64,000 nucleotides of DNA, from the NCBI GenBank assembly GCA_964626965.1, contig CAZVHB010000002.1, positions 33,024 to 97,023 of the forward strand. Direction: 5' to 3'. A model generated the notes under the pieces. That model was not told the DNA's origin. It did no database searches and saw only the letters and a list, made by a program, of their open reading frames with translations. The position numbers and the translations under genes are program-made. Positions 1 through 7,770 of this stretch are shown here, piece by piece (positions within the stretch are counted from its first letter, which is position 1; each line of letters starts with the position of its first letter). Origin of the DNA: CAZEPT01 sp964626965 (GTDB lineage: Bacteria; Patescibacteriota; Minisyncoccia; Phycocordibacterales; UBA9973).

Positions 1-42
1 GGAAATACTCGGAAAGGAGAGGAGTTTGGGGAGGGTAAAATA

Positions 43-438
43 ATGACAAACACTTCTACACTAATATTATGCAAGAACTGTGGCACTAGAAAGATCTTCT
101 CAATCATAAACAGAGAATCTAGGTTTTGTTTATTTTGTTTCAAAAATACTCCTAACAAAGTATTTTTAACAATACTAGAAACTACTGAACTAAAAGATTT
201 TTTAGAAGCCAAAGTTAAATCTCTTTTATTTAGAAGATTCAAGTCACTTACAAAAATAGGATGGCAACCCAGTCAAAAAACAAAAAATGGAGTCTTCCTG
301 TTTAGGAAATTAGACAAAGAAGATGATTCGTATGCTGAAATTATTAAAGATTACAAAACAAGAAAAATAATCCATGAATCTAAAGCAAGGGAAAAATTAA
401 GTGAACATACTGGACATGGGAGTGCTAAATTTAAATAA
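43..438 (+). CDS. Small hypothetical protein with an N-terminal two-CxxC zinc-ribbon-like motif
   Basis: The protein has 131 residues. Near the N-terminus are two CxxC pairs about 17 residues apart (CKNC and CLFC), the layout of a small zinc ribbon that could bind nucleic acid or protein. The rest is rich in lysine, arginine and phenylalanine, basic overall, with no membrane segment. The ATG lies behind a purine-rich stretch (GGAGAGGAG, GGGGAGGG) that could act as a ribosome-binding site, unusual here because most genes lack one. I do not recognise the family; the zinc-binding reading is an inference from cysteine spacing. It ends just before the tRNA-Leu-linked element. Confidence 0.55.
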   Translation: MTNTSTLILCKNCGTRKIFSIINRESRFCLFCFKNTPNKVFLTILETTELKDFLEAKVKSLLFRRFKSLTKIGWQPSQKTKNGVFLFRKLDKEDDSYAEIIKDYKTRKIIHESKAREKLSEHTGHGSAKFK

Positions 439-452
439 GTTTACTTAAAGAA

Positions 453-562
453 GACTCTCTCCTTACAGGAGCAGTACACCTTTTCCTGTTTTGTCGGATT
501 AAAATCCTCAAAACATGGAAAAGCTTTTCGAGTCCCACACACGACTCAAGCAGTTGAGTCGT
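453..562 (-). ncRNA. tRNA-trailing structured element, copy linked to tRNA-Leu
   Basis: Read on the minus strand, downstream of tRNA-Leu. In order: a 9-bp stem with loop CTGC (541-562); a strand (527-538) exactly complementary over 12 nt to the T-loop and 3' T-stem of this tRNA-Leu (GTGGGACTCGAA against TTCGAGTCCCAC); GAAAAG; a long stem closed by CTTTTCC/GGAAAAG; GTACTGC (471-477); a small TCC-TGTAA-GGA hairpin; GAGA; and GAGTC (453-457), which can pair with GACTC. The same order recurs after tRNA-Tyr, -Trp and -Lys with compensatory changes. Function unknown; I infer a structured RNA or a minimal mobile element. Confidence 0.6.
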
Positions 563-563
563 T

Positions 564-616
564 CTCGGGTACAAATTAAAAAACCTCATAAAGAGGTTTT
601 TTAATTTGTGCCCGAG
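564..616 (-). terminator. Long hairpin that includes the 3' acceptor strand of tRNA-Leu
   Basis: A stem of about 24 bp starts inside the tRNA (CTCGGGCACAAATT), runs into AAAAAACCTC, turns on TTTAT and returns as a near-perfect complement. It resembles an intrinsic terminator, but the base of the stem uses the tRNA acceptor strand, so it competes with tRNA folding. Confidence 0.6.
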
Positions 617-691
617 GTGGGACTCGAACCCACACGGCATTGCTGCCTGGGGATTTTAAGTCCCCTATGTCTACCATTCCATCACTCGGGC
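609..691 (-). tRNA. tRNA-Leu (anticodon TAA)
   Basis: An 83-nt cloverleaf with acceptor stem GCCCGAG/CTCGGGC, discriminator A, a class II variable arm (GGCAGCAATGCC), T-arm GTGGGTTCGAGTCCCAC and anticodon TAA in the loop of GGGGACTTAAAATCCCC. The long variable arm confirms a leucine-type tRNA. CCA is not encoded and must be added by the CCA-adding enzyme. No intron is present, although group I introns are frequent in this tRNA in other bacteria. It is 29 nt downstream of tRNA-Cys and probably co-transcribed with it. Confidence 0.95.
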
Positions 692-720
692 AAGTGATTT
701 AGTCACAGGTATAACTGTGG

Positions 721-792
721 AGACCCAGGGCGGAATCGGACCGCCGTATAAGAGTTTTGCAGACTCTTGCCTTACCACTTGGCGACTGGGTC
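721..792 (-). tRNA. tRNA-Cys (anticodon GCA)
   Basis: A 72-nt cloverleaf with acceptor stem GACCCAG/CTGGGTC and discriminator U, as expected for cysteine tRNA. The anticodon stem AGAGT/ACTCT encloses loop CTGCAAA. CCA is not encoded. It lies upstream of tRNA-Leu on the same strand. Confidence 0.93.
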
Positions 793-831
793 GTGTGTAA
801 ATAATTCTAATTCTTTACATAAGAAGTAAAA

Positions 832-1176
832 CTATTCACTTATCTTATCATCTTTTAGCTCTTTTGATAACTCATCGAGTCTCAATCTATTTTTCTCACC
901 AGTATCAATCACAAACTCGAGAAAAGGGGATTTGAGGTGAGGGACTTTCTTTCTCATGTACTGTTTGATATGAGCGCCGTTTCGAGTGAGGAAAAATCTG
1001 ACGGCTTCTTCTTTACTTTCTGGGAGGACTGTCACGTATACGATTCCTGCATTCATTTTGTCAGAGAGCGTAACACGAGTGACGGAAATAAGTGCATCTT
1101 TATTACTCTCTTTTTCGATATACGTCGCAACAACTTTCCTGACCTCTTCTTCGACTCTATTTTTTCTTTCAATCAT
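832..1176 (-). CDS. rbfA: Ribosome-binding factor A
   Basis: RbfA binds the immature 30S subunit and assists maturation of the 16S rRNA 5' end, particularly in the cold. The 114-residue product has the family pattern: an N-terminal basic helix (RKNRVEEEVRKVVATYI), the core ISVTRVTLSDKMNAGIVYVTV and the C-terminal stretch KVPHLKSPFLEFVID, as expected for the KH-like fold. It starts 3 nt after the infB stop, so it is almost certainly translated from the DUF4446-infB-rbfA transcript. The infB-rbfA order is conserved in bacteria. No terminator is visible before tRNA-Cys. Confidence 0.93.
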   Translation of the reverse strand: MIERKNRVEEEVRKVVATYIEKESNKDALISVTRVTLSDKMNAGIVYVTVLPESKEEAVRFFLTRNGAHIKQYMRKKVPHLKSPFLEFVIDTGEKNRLRLDELSKELKDDKISE

Positions 1177-1179
1177 AAA

Positions 1180-2691
1180 TTAGTCAGTTACTTCATTAAT
1201 CGCTTCTAAAATATCACGTTCTTCAATAGAACACTTTGCTTCGACGAGTATTCCGCATTCTATTGGTGCATCAAGCTGTTTCATTTTAATTTTGTTGTGT
1301 TGGAGTTCAGTTATTTTTCCACGACCGATTTCAACCTCTTCTCGCATAATTCGAATTGTATTACCTTGAGTAAGCGTACCGTCTGTAACTTTACACCCGA
1401 GAACGTATTTGTCTTTTACTTGACTAAAGAGTTTAATCACGCGAGCAACACCCTGTTTCTCGATTGTCGTAATACGAGGTCTTTTTTCTTCTATGAGTTC
1501 TTGAAGTTCATCAGAGATTTTGTAGATAATAGGGAAGTTGATGATACGAGCTTTGACTTGGTCATTAAGTATGCGAGCATTGTTTTCAATACCAACATTA
1601 AACCCAATGATGATAATCTCAGGATCTGTTTCAACCATACGAATATCTTTCTCGCTAATCACACCAACTTCTTCTTTGATGAATTTAAATTTTACATTGT
1701 CGAGCTCAATCCGAGTAAGTTCTTGCTTGACAGCTTCGCTTGTTCCACCAGCGTCAGTTTTGATGATAAGTGGTATGACATAGACATCTTGCGCATGCTC
1801 TACATGTTTTTGAGTTTGACTTTGTCCGAGTTTGTTTTTCTCATCAAGGATGTATTTCTCGGCATCTTTTTTGTTTTTAAAAACCATGGCAAATGCGCCG
1901 ACTTGAGGCAGGTCAGAAAATCCTGTGATAGTCACAGGAGTAGAGCAGGGTGCGCTCTGTATCGCAACACCTTGAAAGTTTTCCATAATACGAGTTGGCG
2001 CAGAAGCTGTTTCTGTTGCAACAAATGACCCCTTTTCCAAAACACCGTCTTTGATGATGATCGTTGCAATGACGCCTCGTTTTGCATCACGGTGAGATTC
2101 AATAACGATTCCGATAGGGTCCGTTTTGGTATCCGTGGTGAGTTCGTTGAGGTCAGTTGCAAGAAGAATAAGGTCAAGAAGATGGTCAACATTCGTTCCA
2201 GCTTTTGCAGAGATTTCTGCATAGGGAATATCACCTCCATATCCTTCAAGGTAGACACCTTTTTCCACCAGGTCATTTTTTACTTTTTCTATTTGTGCGC
2301 CTGGTTTATCTATTTTATTGATTGCAACAATGTAGGGAATCTTTGCATCAAGAATTGTCTTGAGAGCTTCGAGTGTCTGTGCTTTGACTGAGTCTTCAGC
2401 TGAAACAACGAGTACTGCGATATCAGCTATCTGTGCACCACGTTCACGCATACCAGAAAAAGCAGCATGACCTGGAGTGTCGACAAAGGTGATGTGGCGC
2501 ATTTCTCCAGTTTCATCTTTGTGAGTTATTTCATATGCAGACAAATGCTGGGTTATTCCACCAGCTTCTCCTCCGACAATATTTGATTTTCTAATGTAGT
2601 CAAGGAGTGTAGATTTTCCATGATCAATATGACCCATTATGACGACAACCGGTGGTCGCTTTACAAGATTTTTACCTGATTGTGTACTCAT
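1180..2691 (-). CDS. infB: Translation initiation factor IF-2 (short form)
   Basis: IF-2 is the GTPase that brings initiator fMet-tRNA to the 30S subunit and promotes 50S joining. The 503 residues contain the full G domain (P-loop GHIDHGKST, switch region GGITQHLSAYEI, DTPGH, NKID), beta-barrel domain II, IF-2 domain 3 (VIPLIIKTDAGGTSEAV) and domain IV. There is essentially no N-terminal extension, against nearly 890 residues in E. coli, as is common in reduced genomes. The start overlaps the TGA of the upstream DUF4446 gene (ATGA), indicating coupled translation and showing that TGA is a stop here. Confidence 0.97.
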   Translation of the reverse strand: MSTQSGKNLVKRPPVVVIMGHIDHGKSTLLDYIRKSNIVGGEAGGITQHLSAYEITHKDETGEMRHITFVDTPGHAAFSGMRERGAQIADIAVLVVSAEDSVKAQTLEALKTILDAKIPYIVAINKIDKPGAQIEKVKNDLVEKGVYLEGYGGDIPYAEISAKAGTNVDHLLDLILLATDLNELTTDTKTDPIGIVIESHRDAKRGVIATIIIKDGVLEKGSFVATETASAPTRIMENFQGVAIQSAPCSTPVTITGFSDLPQVGAFAMVFKNKKDAEKYILDEKNKLGQSQTQKHVEHAQDVYVIPLIIKTDAGGTSEAVKQELTRIELDNVKFKFIKEEVGVISEKDIRMVETDPEIIIIGFNVGIENNARILNDQVKARIINFPIIYKISDELQELIEEKRPRITTIEKQGVARVIKLFSQVKDKYVLGCKVTDGTLTQGNTIRIMREEVEIGRGKITELQHNKIKMKQLDAPIECGILVEAKCSIEERDILEAINEVTD

Positions 2692-3134
2692 AGGACACTC
2701 TTTTCTAGTACTGCTTTTTCTTCAGTGGTGAGTTCATATTCACTTTGCCCGTTCTTGATAGGCTTTGCAAAAATACTTGTTCGATCACGTGCAAAAAGCG
2801 TCGAGATGACTACTCCATTTTTCTCATCATTAATAAAGGCAGTTGCGAAACTCTGATTTGACCCCTGATCAGCGAAAGGATTGAAGCGGACTGTTTCAAC
2901 ACTTCTGATAGATTTTTTGAGTCTTGATTCAAGTTCTGTGTTTTTCTGCACGAGGGTCTGATTTTCTTTTTCTATTTGGTCCATTTTATGGAGGACGTTT
3001 ACAATTGTCTTTTCGAGACTTTTACCATTGGAACCATGCATAAAACGGCGAATACGGACTTCGCTTATTGTGTTCCAAATAATGAGGATGAGGCCCAGTG
3101 AAAGGGCTATGTAGAGGAGGGTAGTTGTCATCAT
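2688..3134 (-). CDS. Membrane-anchored DUF4446 family protein
   Basis: A 148-residue protein with one N-terminal membrane helix (about residues 4-20), then a predicted coiled coil (about 45-75, KMDQIEKENQTLVQKNTELE), then the DUF4446 signature: VRFNPFADQGSNQSFATAFI, NGVVISTLFARDRTSIFAKPI and a C-terminal TTEEKAVLEKSV. The family is widespread in Firmicutes and CPR and its function is unknown. As first gene of an operon with infB and rbfA it may serve a translation-linked or envelope role, but that is inference from position only. Confidence 0.8.
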   Translation of the reverse strand: MMTTTLLYIALSLGLILIIWNTISEVRIRRFMHGSNGKSLEKTIVNVLHKMDQIEKENQTLVQKNTELESRLKKSIRSVETVRFNPFADQGSNQSFATAFINDEKNGVVISTLFARDRTSIFAKPIKNGQSEYELTTEEKAVLEKSVL

Positions 3135-3198
3135 ATACTAAAAAATATATACTATAAAAGGATTTTTTGCAATGTTCAAGATGTACCCCCTTGTTGCT

Positions 3199-3226
3199 GT
3201 CATACCGGGCTTGACCCGGTATCCAG
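3199..3226. repeat. Dispersed palindromic repeat, copy 1
   Basis: The sequence ATACCGGG...CCCGGTAT, flanked by TGTC and CCAG, is one member of a family of about 30-bp palindromes found at least six more times in this window. The family consensus is CTGGATTCCGG-ATCGAGT-CCGGAATGACA in either orientation. Similar elements are spread through many bacterial genomes. Confidence 0.8.
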
Positions 3227-3255
3227 GTAATAAAAATGAACATTAAGACAATATT

Positions 3256-3322
3256 CTGGATTCCGGATCGAGTACCCCAGGGCATACTCTCTTGCAGAGC
3301 AATTCACCTCATCCGGAATGAC
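3256..3322. repeat. Dispersed palindromic repeat, copy 2, with an enlarged centre
   Basis: The outer arms match the family (CTGGATTCCGGAT and ATCCGGAATGACA) but the usual few-base loop is replaced by about 42 nt. The right arm supplies the ATG at 3318 that could start the cysteine desulfurase gene, so the repeat overlaps a coding start. Confidence 0.7.
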
Positions 3323-4553
3323 AAAACACAAAAACATGTTTAAATTCACAAAACCAAACAAAAGAATATACCTCGATTACGCTTCAAGCACCCCCATCGA
3401 TGGGAGTGTTTTAAAGGTGCTTTCATACGTACAGGAGACCATTTTTGGGAATGCCAGTGGAGTCCACAAAGAAGGAGTTCAAGCGAGTATCCTACTCGAG
3501 AACGCACGAACAATCATTGCAAAAAGTATTGGCGCTCATGCTGATGAAATCATCTTTACTGGAGGCGGAACTGAATCAGACAACTTGGCAGTCCTTGGAG
3601 TACTCAATTCATTCAGACATACTCATCCTGACAAAACAGCGCACATCATCGTGAGTGAGATAGAACACCCAGCAATCTTTGAATTAGCACAGTACGTGCA
3701 GATATGTAACATGGCTGAAGTTTCGTATGCACCAGTTACTGAAGACGGGATTCTTGATCTTGATGAATTTAAAAAACTCCTTCGCGTCGAAACTATTTTT
3801 GTTTCCGTGATGCATGCAAATAATGAAATCGGCACCATTCAACCGATTAAAGAAATAGCAAAACTTATTCGTCATCACAAAAAACACAAAGAAGAAGATG
3901 AGACGTACAGAAACTATCCATACTTTCACACTGACGCGTGTCAGTCTTTTGTTTATGAAAAAATTGGCGTGGAACAACTCGGAGTAGACCTACTCACCAT
4001 AAACAGTTCAAAAATCTACGGACCAAAAGGTGCCGGCGCTCTGTTTATAAAGCGTGGAACAAAAATAGATTCTATACTCATTGGTGGCTCACAAGAGCGC
4101 AACCTCCGCGCCGGCACCGAAAATGTCCCACTTATTTCAGCATTTAATACAGCAGTAGAGATAAACGAAAGTCTCAAAGAAAAAGAAGGTGAAAGATTAG
4201 CAGAACTTCGCGACTACTTTATAAAAGAGCTCGAACAAAATTTTGAAATCAAAGTACATGGAAGCAAGACAGAGCGACTCTCAAACAACATCAACGTCTC
4301 ATTCATCGGTTATCAGAGCGAACAAATCGTCATCTATCTCGACGCACAAGGTGTTGCTGTCTCCGAAAAGTCTGCCTGCAAAGCCGACAGTGGGGAAGTA
4401 TCACATGTTTTGAAAGCACTTTACGAAGGTAAAGCTGATGTACTCAACTACGGCTCTGTCCGTTTTTCTCTTGGCCGTCAGACAACAAAACGGGATTTGG
4501 ATGTGGTGATAAAGAAATTAAAAGATATTTTAAAATTACTGCAGAAAAATTAA
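3318..4553 (+). CDS. Cysteine desulfurase (NifS/IscS type)
   Basis: A PLP enzyme that converts cysteine to alanine and passes sulfur as a persulfide to Fe-S assembly or tRNA thiolation. The 411 residues show YLDYASSTP, VMHANNEIGTIQP, HTDACQSF, the PLP-lysine motif SSKIYGPKG, and SACKADSGEVSHVL with the catalytic cysteine. No scaffold gene (iscU/sufU) or tRNA thiolase is adjacent, so the sulfur acceptor cannot be read from context. The ATG at 3318 lies inside a dispersed palindrome; the ATG at 3336 (MFKFTKPNKRIYLDY) is an equally good start six residues in. It stands alone on its strand. Confidence 0.93.
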   Translation: MTKHKNMFKFTKPNKRIYLDYASSTPIDGSVLKVLSYVQETIFGNASGVHKEGVQASILLENARTIIAKSIGAHADEIIFTGGGTESDNLAVLGVLNSFRHTHPDKTAHIIVSEIEHPAIFELAQYVQICNMAEVSYAPVTEDGILDLDEFKKLLRVETIFVSVMHANNEIGTIQPIKEIAKLIRHHKKHKEEDETYRNYPYFHTDACQSFVYEKIGVEQLGVDLLTINSSKIYGPKGAGALFIKRGTKIDSILIGGSQERNLRAGTENVPLISAFNTAVEINESLKEKEGERLAELRDYFIKELEQNFEIKVHGSKTERLSNNINVSFIGYQSEQIVIYLDAQGVAVSEKSACKADSGEVSHVLKALYEGKADVLNYGSVRFSLGRQTTKRDLDVVIKKLKDILKLLQKN

Positions 4554-4589
4554 GTTGATATTGAATTGCACACATGTAATAATATACAC

Positions 4590-4952
4590 ATGATGATCTT
4601 CAAGAAAATTATTACTGGATTTTTAGCACTTTTTTATATTGCAAGTCTCTATACGGTTATAAAAGTATTAGGATTTCCAATGTATTGCGACGATGGTTCA
4701 TGTATCATCCAGATATACAGTGTATTATTTATTCCAATAATACTTTTCTTATTATGGAAACCAGCTTCGAGAAAAACTCTTAAGCATATTCTCTACACAC
4801 TTGGATTTGGTTTACTCTACGGAGGATTATTTATTGGTTTTTCTGTATTAAGTATAAAAATGCATATATTCCAGAAACAAAATACATCTACTCGAGCAAT
4901 TGTTACATGCCCAACTGGTACATACAGTTTCCAGACAAATACATGTAATTAG
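4590..4952 (+). CDS. Small integral membrane protein
   Basis: About 120 residues with three hydrophobic segments (roughly residues 8-25, 45-60 and 70-95), four cysteines and a short polar C-terminus ending in TCN. I chose the ATG pair at 4590/4593, because an upstream TTG would add eight poorly conserved-looking residues and an AT-rich -10-like box lies just ahead of the ATG. I do not recognise the family. A strong hairpin terminator follows at 4971-5000. Confidence 0.5.
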   Translation: MMIFKKIITGFLALFYIASLYTVIKVLGFPMYCDDGSCIIQIYSVLFIPIILFLLWKPASRKTLKHILYTLGFGLLYGGLFIGFSVLSIKMHIFQKQNTSTRAIVTCPTGTYSFQTNTCN

Positions 4953-4970
4953 ATAAAAAATAATTTCTCA

Positions 4971-5000
4971 AAATAACCACTGCTTTATCGGTGGTTATTT
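4971..5000 (+). terminator. Intrinsic terminator
   Basis: A 10-bp stem AAATAACCAC/GTGGTTATTT is followed by a T-rich run. It ends the small membrane protein gene and separates it from the Clp gene promoter. Confidence 0.8.
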
Positions 5001-5023
5001 TTATTTTCCCAACTTGACGCATA

Positions 5024-5032
5024 TGCTATACT
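5024..5032 (+). promoter_or_regulatory. Extended -10 promoter for the Clp ATPase gene
   Basis: TGC-TATACT forms an extended -10 box about 62 nt upstream of the ATG. A TTGACG sits only 7 nt before the -10, too close to be a normal -35. Unlike many genes here, this one has a real leader. Confidence 0.5.
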
Positions 5033-5094
5033 AGAGAAGTAAAGAAACAACTGATTTTGTCTGTATTTTCCTTTATAATTAAACATTATTTTAT

Positions 5095-7770
5095 ATGCCT
5101 CCATTTAACCAATTTACAACTAAAGCAAAAGAAGCTATCCGCCGGTCTCACGAACTGGCTATTGAACGTGGGCAGAACCACGTAAACAGTATCCACATGC
5201 TCGCAGCACTCATCTTGCAAGATGAGTCTATTGTCATTTCAATTTTGGAAAAACTCGAAATCGATGTTCAGCTTTTAACAGATTCAATTCTCGAGAGTAT
5301 CGAAAACCCAGAACAACGCACAACACTATCACAGTCATACCAAATGTACCTCACACCGGACCTCGCGAACGTCATCGAGCAATCGACCAAAGACGCGGCG
5401 ATTATGAAAGATGAATTTGTTTCAACTGAACACATGCTCATTGCACTCCTCGAAGTCCAATCTCCGGCACAAGAAATCTTGAAACGATTCCGTCTCACCA
5501 AAGACCAAGTCATGAGTGTTGTGGAGGAAATTCGTGAACAAGCAACACCTCACGCAAGTGGTGACAAGAAATACCGTATGATCGGTAAATACACTCGCAA
5601 CCTCACACAGATGGCGAAACAAGATAAACTTGATCCAGTTATCGGTCGCGACACTGAGATCATGCGCATTATGCAAATACTCTCTCGTCGTACTAAAAAC
5701 AATCCAATCCTCATCGGTGAAGCTGGAACAGGGAAGACCGCTATTGTTGAAGGACTCGCTATTCGTATATCAAAAGGCGATGTTCCAGAATCTCTCAAAA
5801 ACAAAGAGCTCGTTTCGCTTGACCTCGGACTCCTCGTCGCCGGAACAAAATACCGTGGAGAATTTGAAGACCGCCTGAAAGCAATCATGAAAGAGATAGA
5901 ACGCTCTGAAGGCTCGATCATTGTCTTTATTGATGAAATCCATACCCTCGTTGGTGCAGGTGCAGGAGAAGGCTCTTTTGATGCAGCAAATATGCTCAAG
6001 CCGGCTCTGTCTCGCGGTGAATTTCGCGCAATCGGGGCAACAACTATTAAAGAGTACCAAAAACACATCGAAAAAGATCCAGCACTCGCACGACGTTTCC
6101 AGCCTGTCTATGTTGAGGAACCAAGCGTCGAAGACGCAGTGGCAATTCTTCGTGGACTCAAAGAAAAGTACGAGATTTTTCATGGTGTCCACATAACCGA
6201 CGATGCGATCGTCTCAGCGGTCAGTCTCTCTTCTCGTTATATCACAAACAGATATCTTCCTGACAAAGCGGTAGATTTGATCGATGAAGCATCTTCAATG
6301 TTGCGCCTATCACTCGAAAACAAACCAGCACCACTCGAAGAAGCATATCGAAAAATCATGCGATATGAAATAGAAAAAGAAGCGATGAAAAAAGAAGTTG
6401 AAATGCATGACTCAAAAGAAACAAAACTTCGTATCAAAGAAATCGAAAAAGAAATCGCTAACATCCAAGAAAAGACGAGCGAGCTCTCTTTAAAGTGGCA
6501 AAATGAAAAAGATCTCGTTGATGGTATTCGGACCATTAAAAAAGAAATAGAGAGTCTCAAACTCGATGCAGAGAACGCCGAAATGCGTGTAGATCTCGCA
6601 CGTGCTGCAGAGATCCGCTATGGCTCGCTTCCACATCTTCAAAAAGATCTCCAGACAAAAATGCTCCGCCTCAAGAAACTCCAAAAATCACGCCGTGTTT
6701 TGAAAGAAGAAATCACCAGTGAAGATATCGCCGAAGTAGTTGCACGTTGGACCGGAGTTCCGCTCACTCGGATGCTTGAAGAAGAACGAGCAAAACTCTC
6801 TCGTATGGAAGAAGAACTCAAACGCCGTGTTATCGGACAAAACGAAGCAATTGAAAAAGTTGCGGCAGTAGTTCGCCGTTCACGTGCGGGAATCTCTGAT
6901 CCAAATAAACCAATCGGTTCATTTATTTTCTTGGGTCCTACAGGAGTTGGAAAGACAGAACTCACCAAAGCACTCGCTGAGTTTATGTTCGACGATGAGA
7001 AATCTCTCATCCGCGTAGACATGAGTGAATACATGGAACGTCACGCCATTTCAAAACTGATCGGTTCTCCTCCAGGCTATGTCGGCCATGATGAATCAGG
7101 ACAACTCACCGAGCAAGTCCGTCACCGGCCATACAGTGTCGTTCTCTTTGATGAAATAGAAAAAGCACACCCAGAAGTATTCAACCTCCTCCTTCAGGTG
7201 CTTGATGATGGACGACTTACCGACAGTAAAGGACGCGTGGTGAATTTCAAAAACACGATCATCATTATGACCTCGAACCTCGGTTCTGAATTCATCCAAA
7301 AAATGGAGACAATTGGCTTTACCCAAAATGAAAAGAGTGGCTATGAGCAAATGAAAGACAAAGTGATGGAATCTCTCAAAAACTTCTTCCGTCCAGAATT
7401 CCTCAACCGTGTTGATGAAGTCGTCCTCTTTGATGTCCTTTCAAAAGAGATGCTCCAAAATATCGTTTCTATTCGTGTGAGCACCGTCGCAAAGAGACTC
7501 AAAGAGAAAGGAGTCGAGCTCGTCGTATCAGACGAAGCACTTGTACATCTTGCGACACTCGGCTATGACCCTCACTTTGGTGCACGACCACTCAATAGAC
7601 TCATTCAAACAAAAATCCTTAATCCTGTTGCAAACTTTATTTTAGGTAAAGGAGTAGCGAAAGGGGATATCGTCTATGTCTCTATGAAAAACAATGAACT
7701 GTTTGTTGAAATGAAACGAGAGAAAATTGCTCGGGTAAAAAAGACCACCGAGACCCAAGTGAATGCTTAA
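5095..7770 (+). CDS. Hsp100 Clp ATPase with ClpB-like middle domain and ClpC-like IGF loop
   Basis: A double-AAA+ unfoldase of 891 residues. Two N-terminal Clp repeats (about 1-145) precede AAA1 (Walker A GEAGTGKT at 208-215, Walker B with VFIDEIHTLVGAG), a long coiled-coil middle domain (roughly 415-540) and AAA2 (Walker A GPTGVGKT at 614-621, sensor region MTSNLGSEF, FRPEFLNRVDE). The long middle domain is typical of the disaggregase ClpB. AAA2 also contains IGF (740-742), the type of loop ClpA/ClpC/ClpX use to dock on ClpP. No clpP lies in the window. It could work as a disaggregase, a protease partner, or both; motifs alone do not decide. Confidence 0.88.
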   Translation: MPPFNQFTTKAKEAIRRSHELAIERGQNHVNSIHMLAALILQDESIVISILEKLEIDVQLLTDSILESIENPEQRTTLSQSYQMYLTPDLANVIEQSTKDAAIMKDEFVSTEHMLIALLEVQSPAQEILKRFRLTKDQVMSVVEEIREQATPHASGDKKYRMIGKYTRNLTQMAKQDKLDPVIGRDTEIMRIMQILSRRTKNNPILIGEAGTGKTAIVEGLAIRISKGDVPESLKNKELVSLDLGLLVAGTKYRGEFEDRLKAIMKEIERSEGSIIVFIDEIHTLVGAGAGEGSFDAANMLKPALSRGEFRAIGATTIKEYQKHIEKDPALARRFQPVYVEEPSVEDAVAILRGLKEKYEIFHGVHITDDAIVSAVSLSSRYITNRYLPDKAVDLIDEASSMLRLSLENKPAPLEEAYRKIMRYEIEKEAMKKEVEMHDSKETKLRIKEIEKEIANIQEKTSELSLKWQNEKDLVDGIRTIKKEIESLKLDAENAEMRVDLARAAEIRYGSLPHLQKDLQTKMLRLKKLQKSRRVLKEEITSEDIAEVVARWTGVPLTRMLEEERAKLSRMEEELKRRVIGQNEAIEKVAAVVRRSRAGISDPNKPIGSFIFLGPTGVGKTELTKALAEFMFDDEKSLIRVDMSEYMERHAISKLIGSPPGYVGHDESGQLTEQVRHRPYSVVLFDEIEKAHPEVFNLLLQVLDDGRLTDSKGRVVNFKNTIIIMTSNLGSEFIQKMETIGFTQNEKSGYEQMKDKVMESLKNFFRPEFLNRVDEVVLFDVLSKEMLQNIVSIRVSTVAKRLKEKGVELVVSDEALVHLATLGYDPHFGARPLNRLIQTKILNPVANFILGKGVAKGDIVYVSMKNNELFVEMKREKIARVKKTTETQVNA

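Noticed and set aside
609..691. A group I intron in tRNA-Leu(TAA)
   Set aside because: The anticodon loop is continuous and the gene folds without an insertion.
5014..5032. TTGACG plus TATACT as a classic sigma-70 promoter for the Clp gene
   Set aside because: The two boxes are only 7 nt apart; the extended -10 (TGC-TATACT) is the more likely signal.
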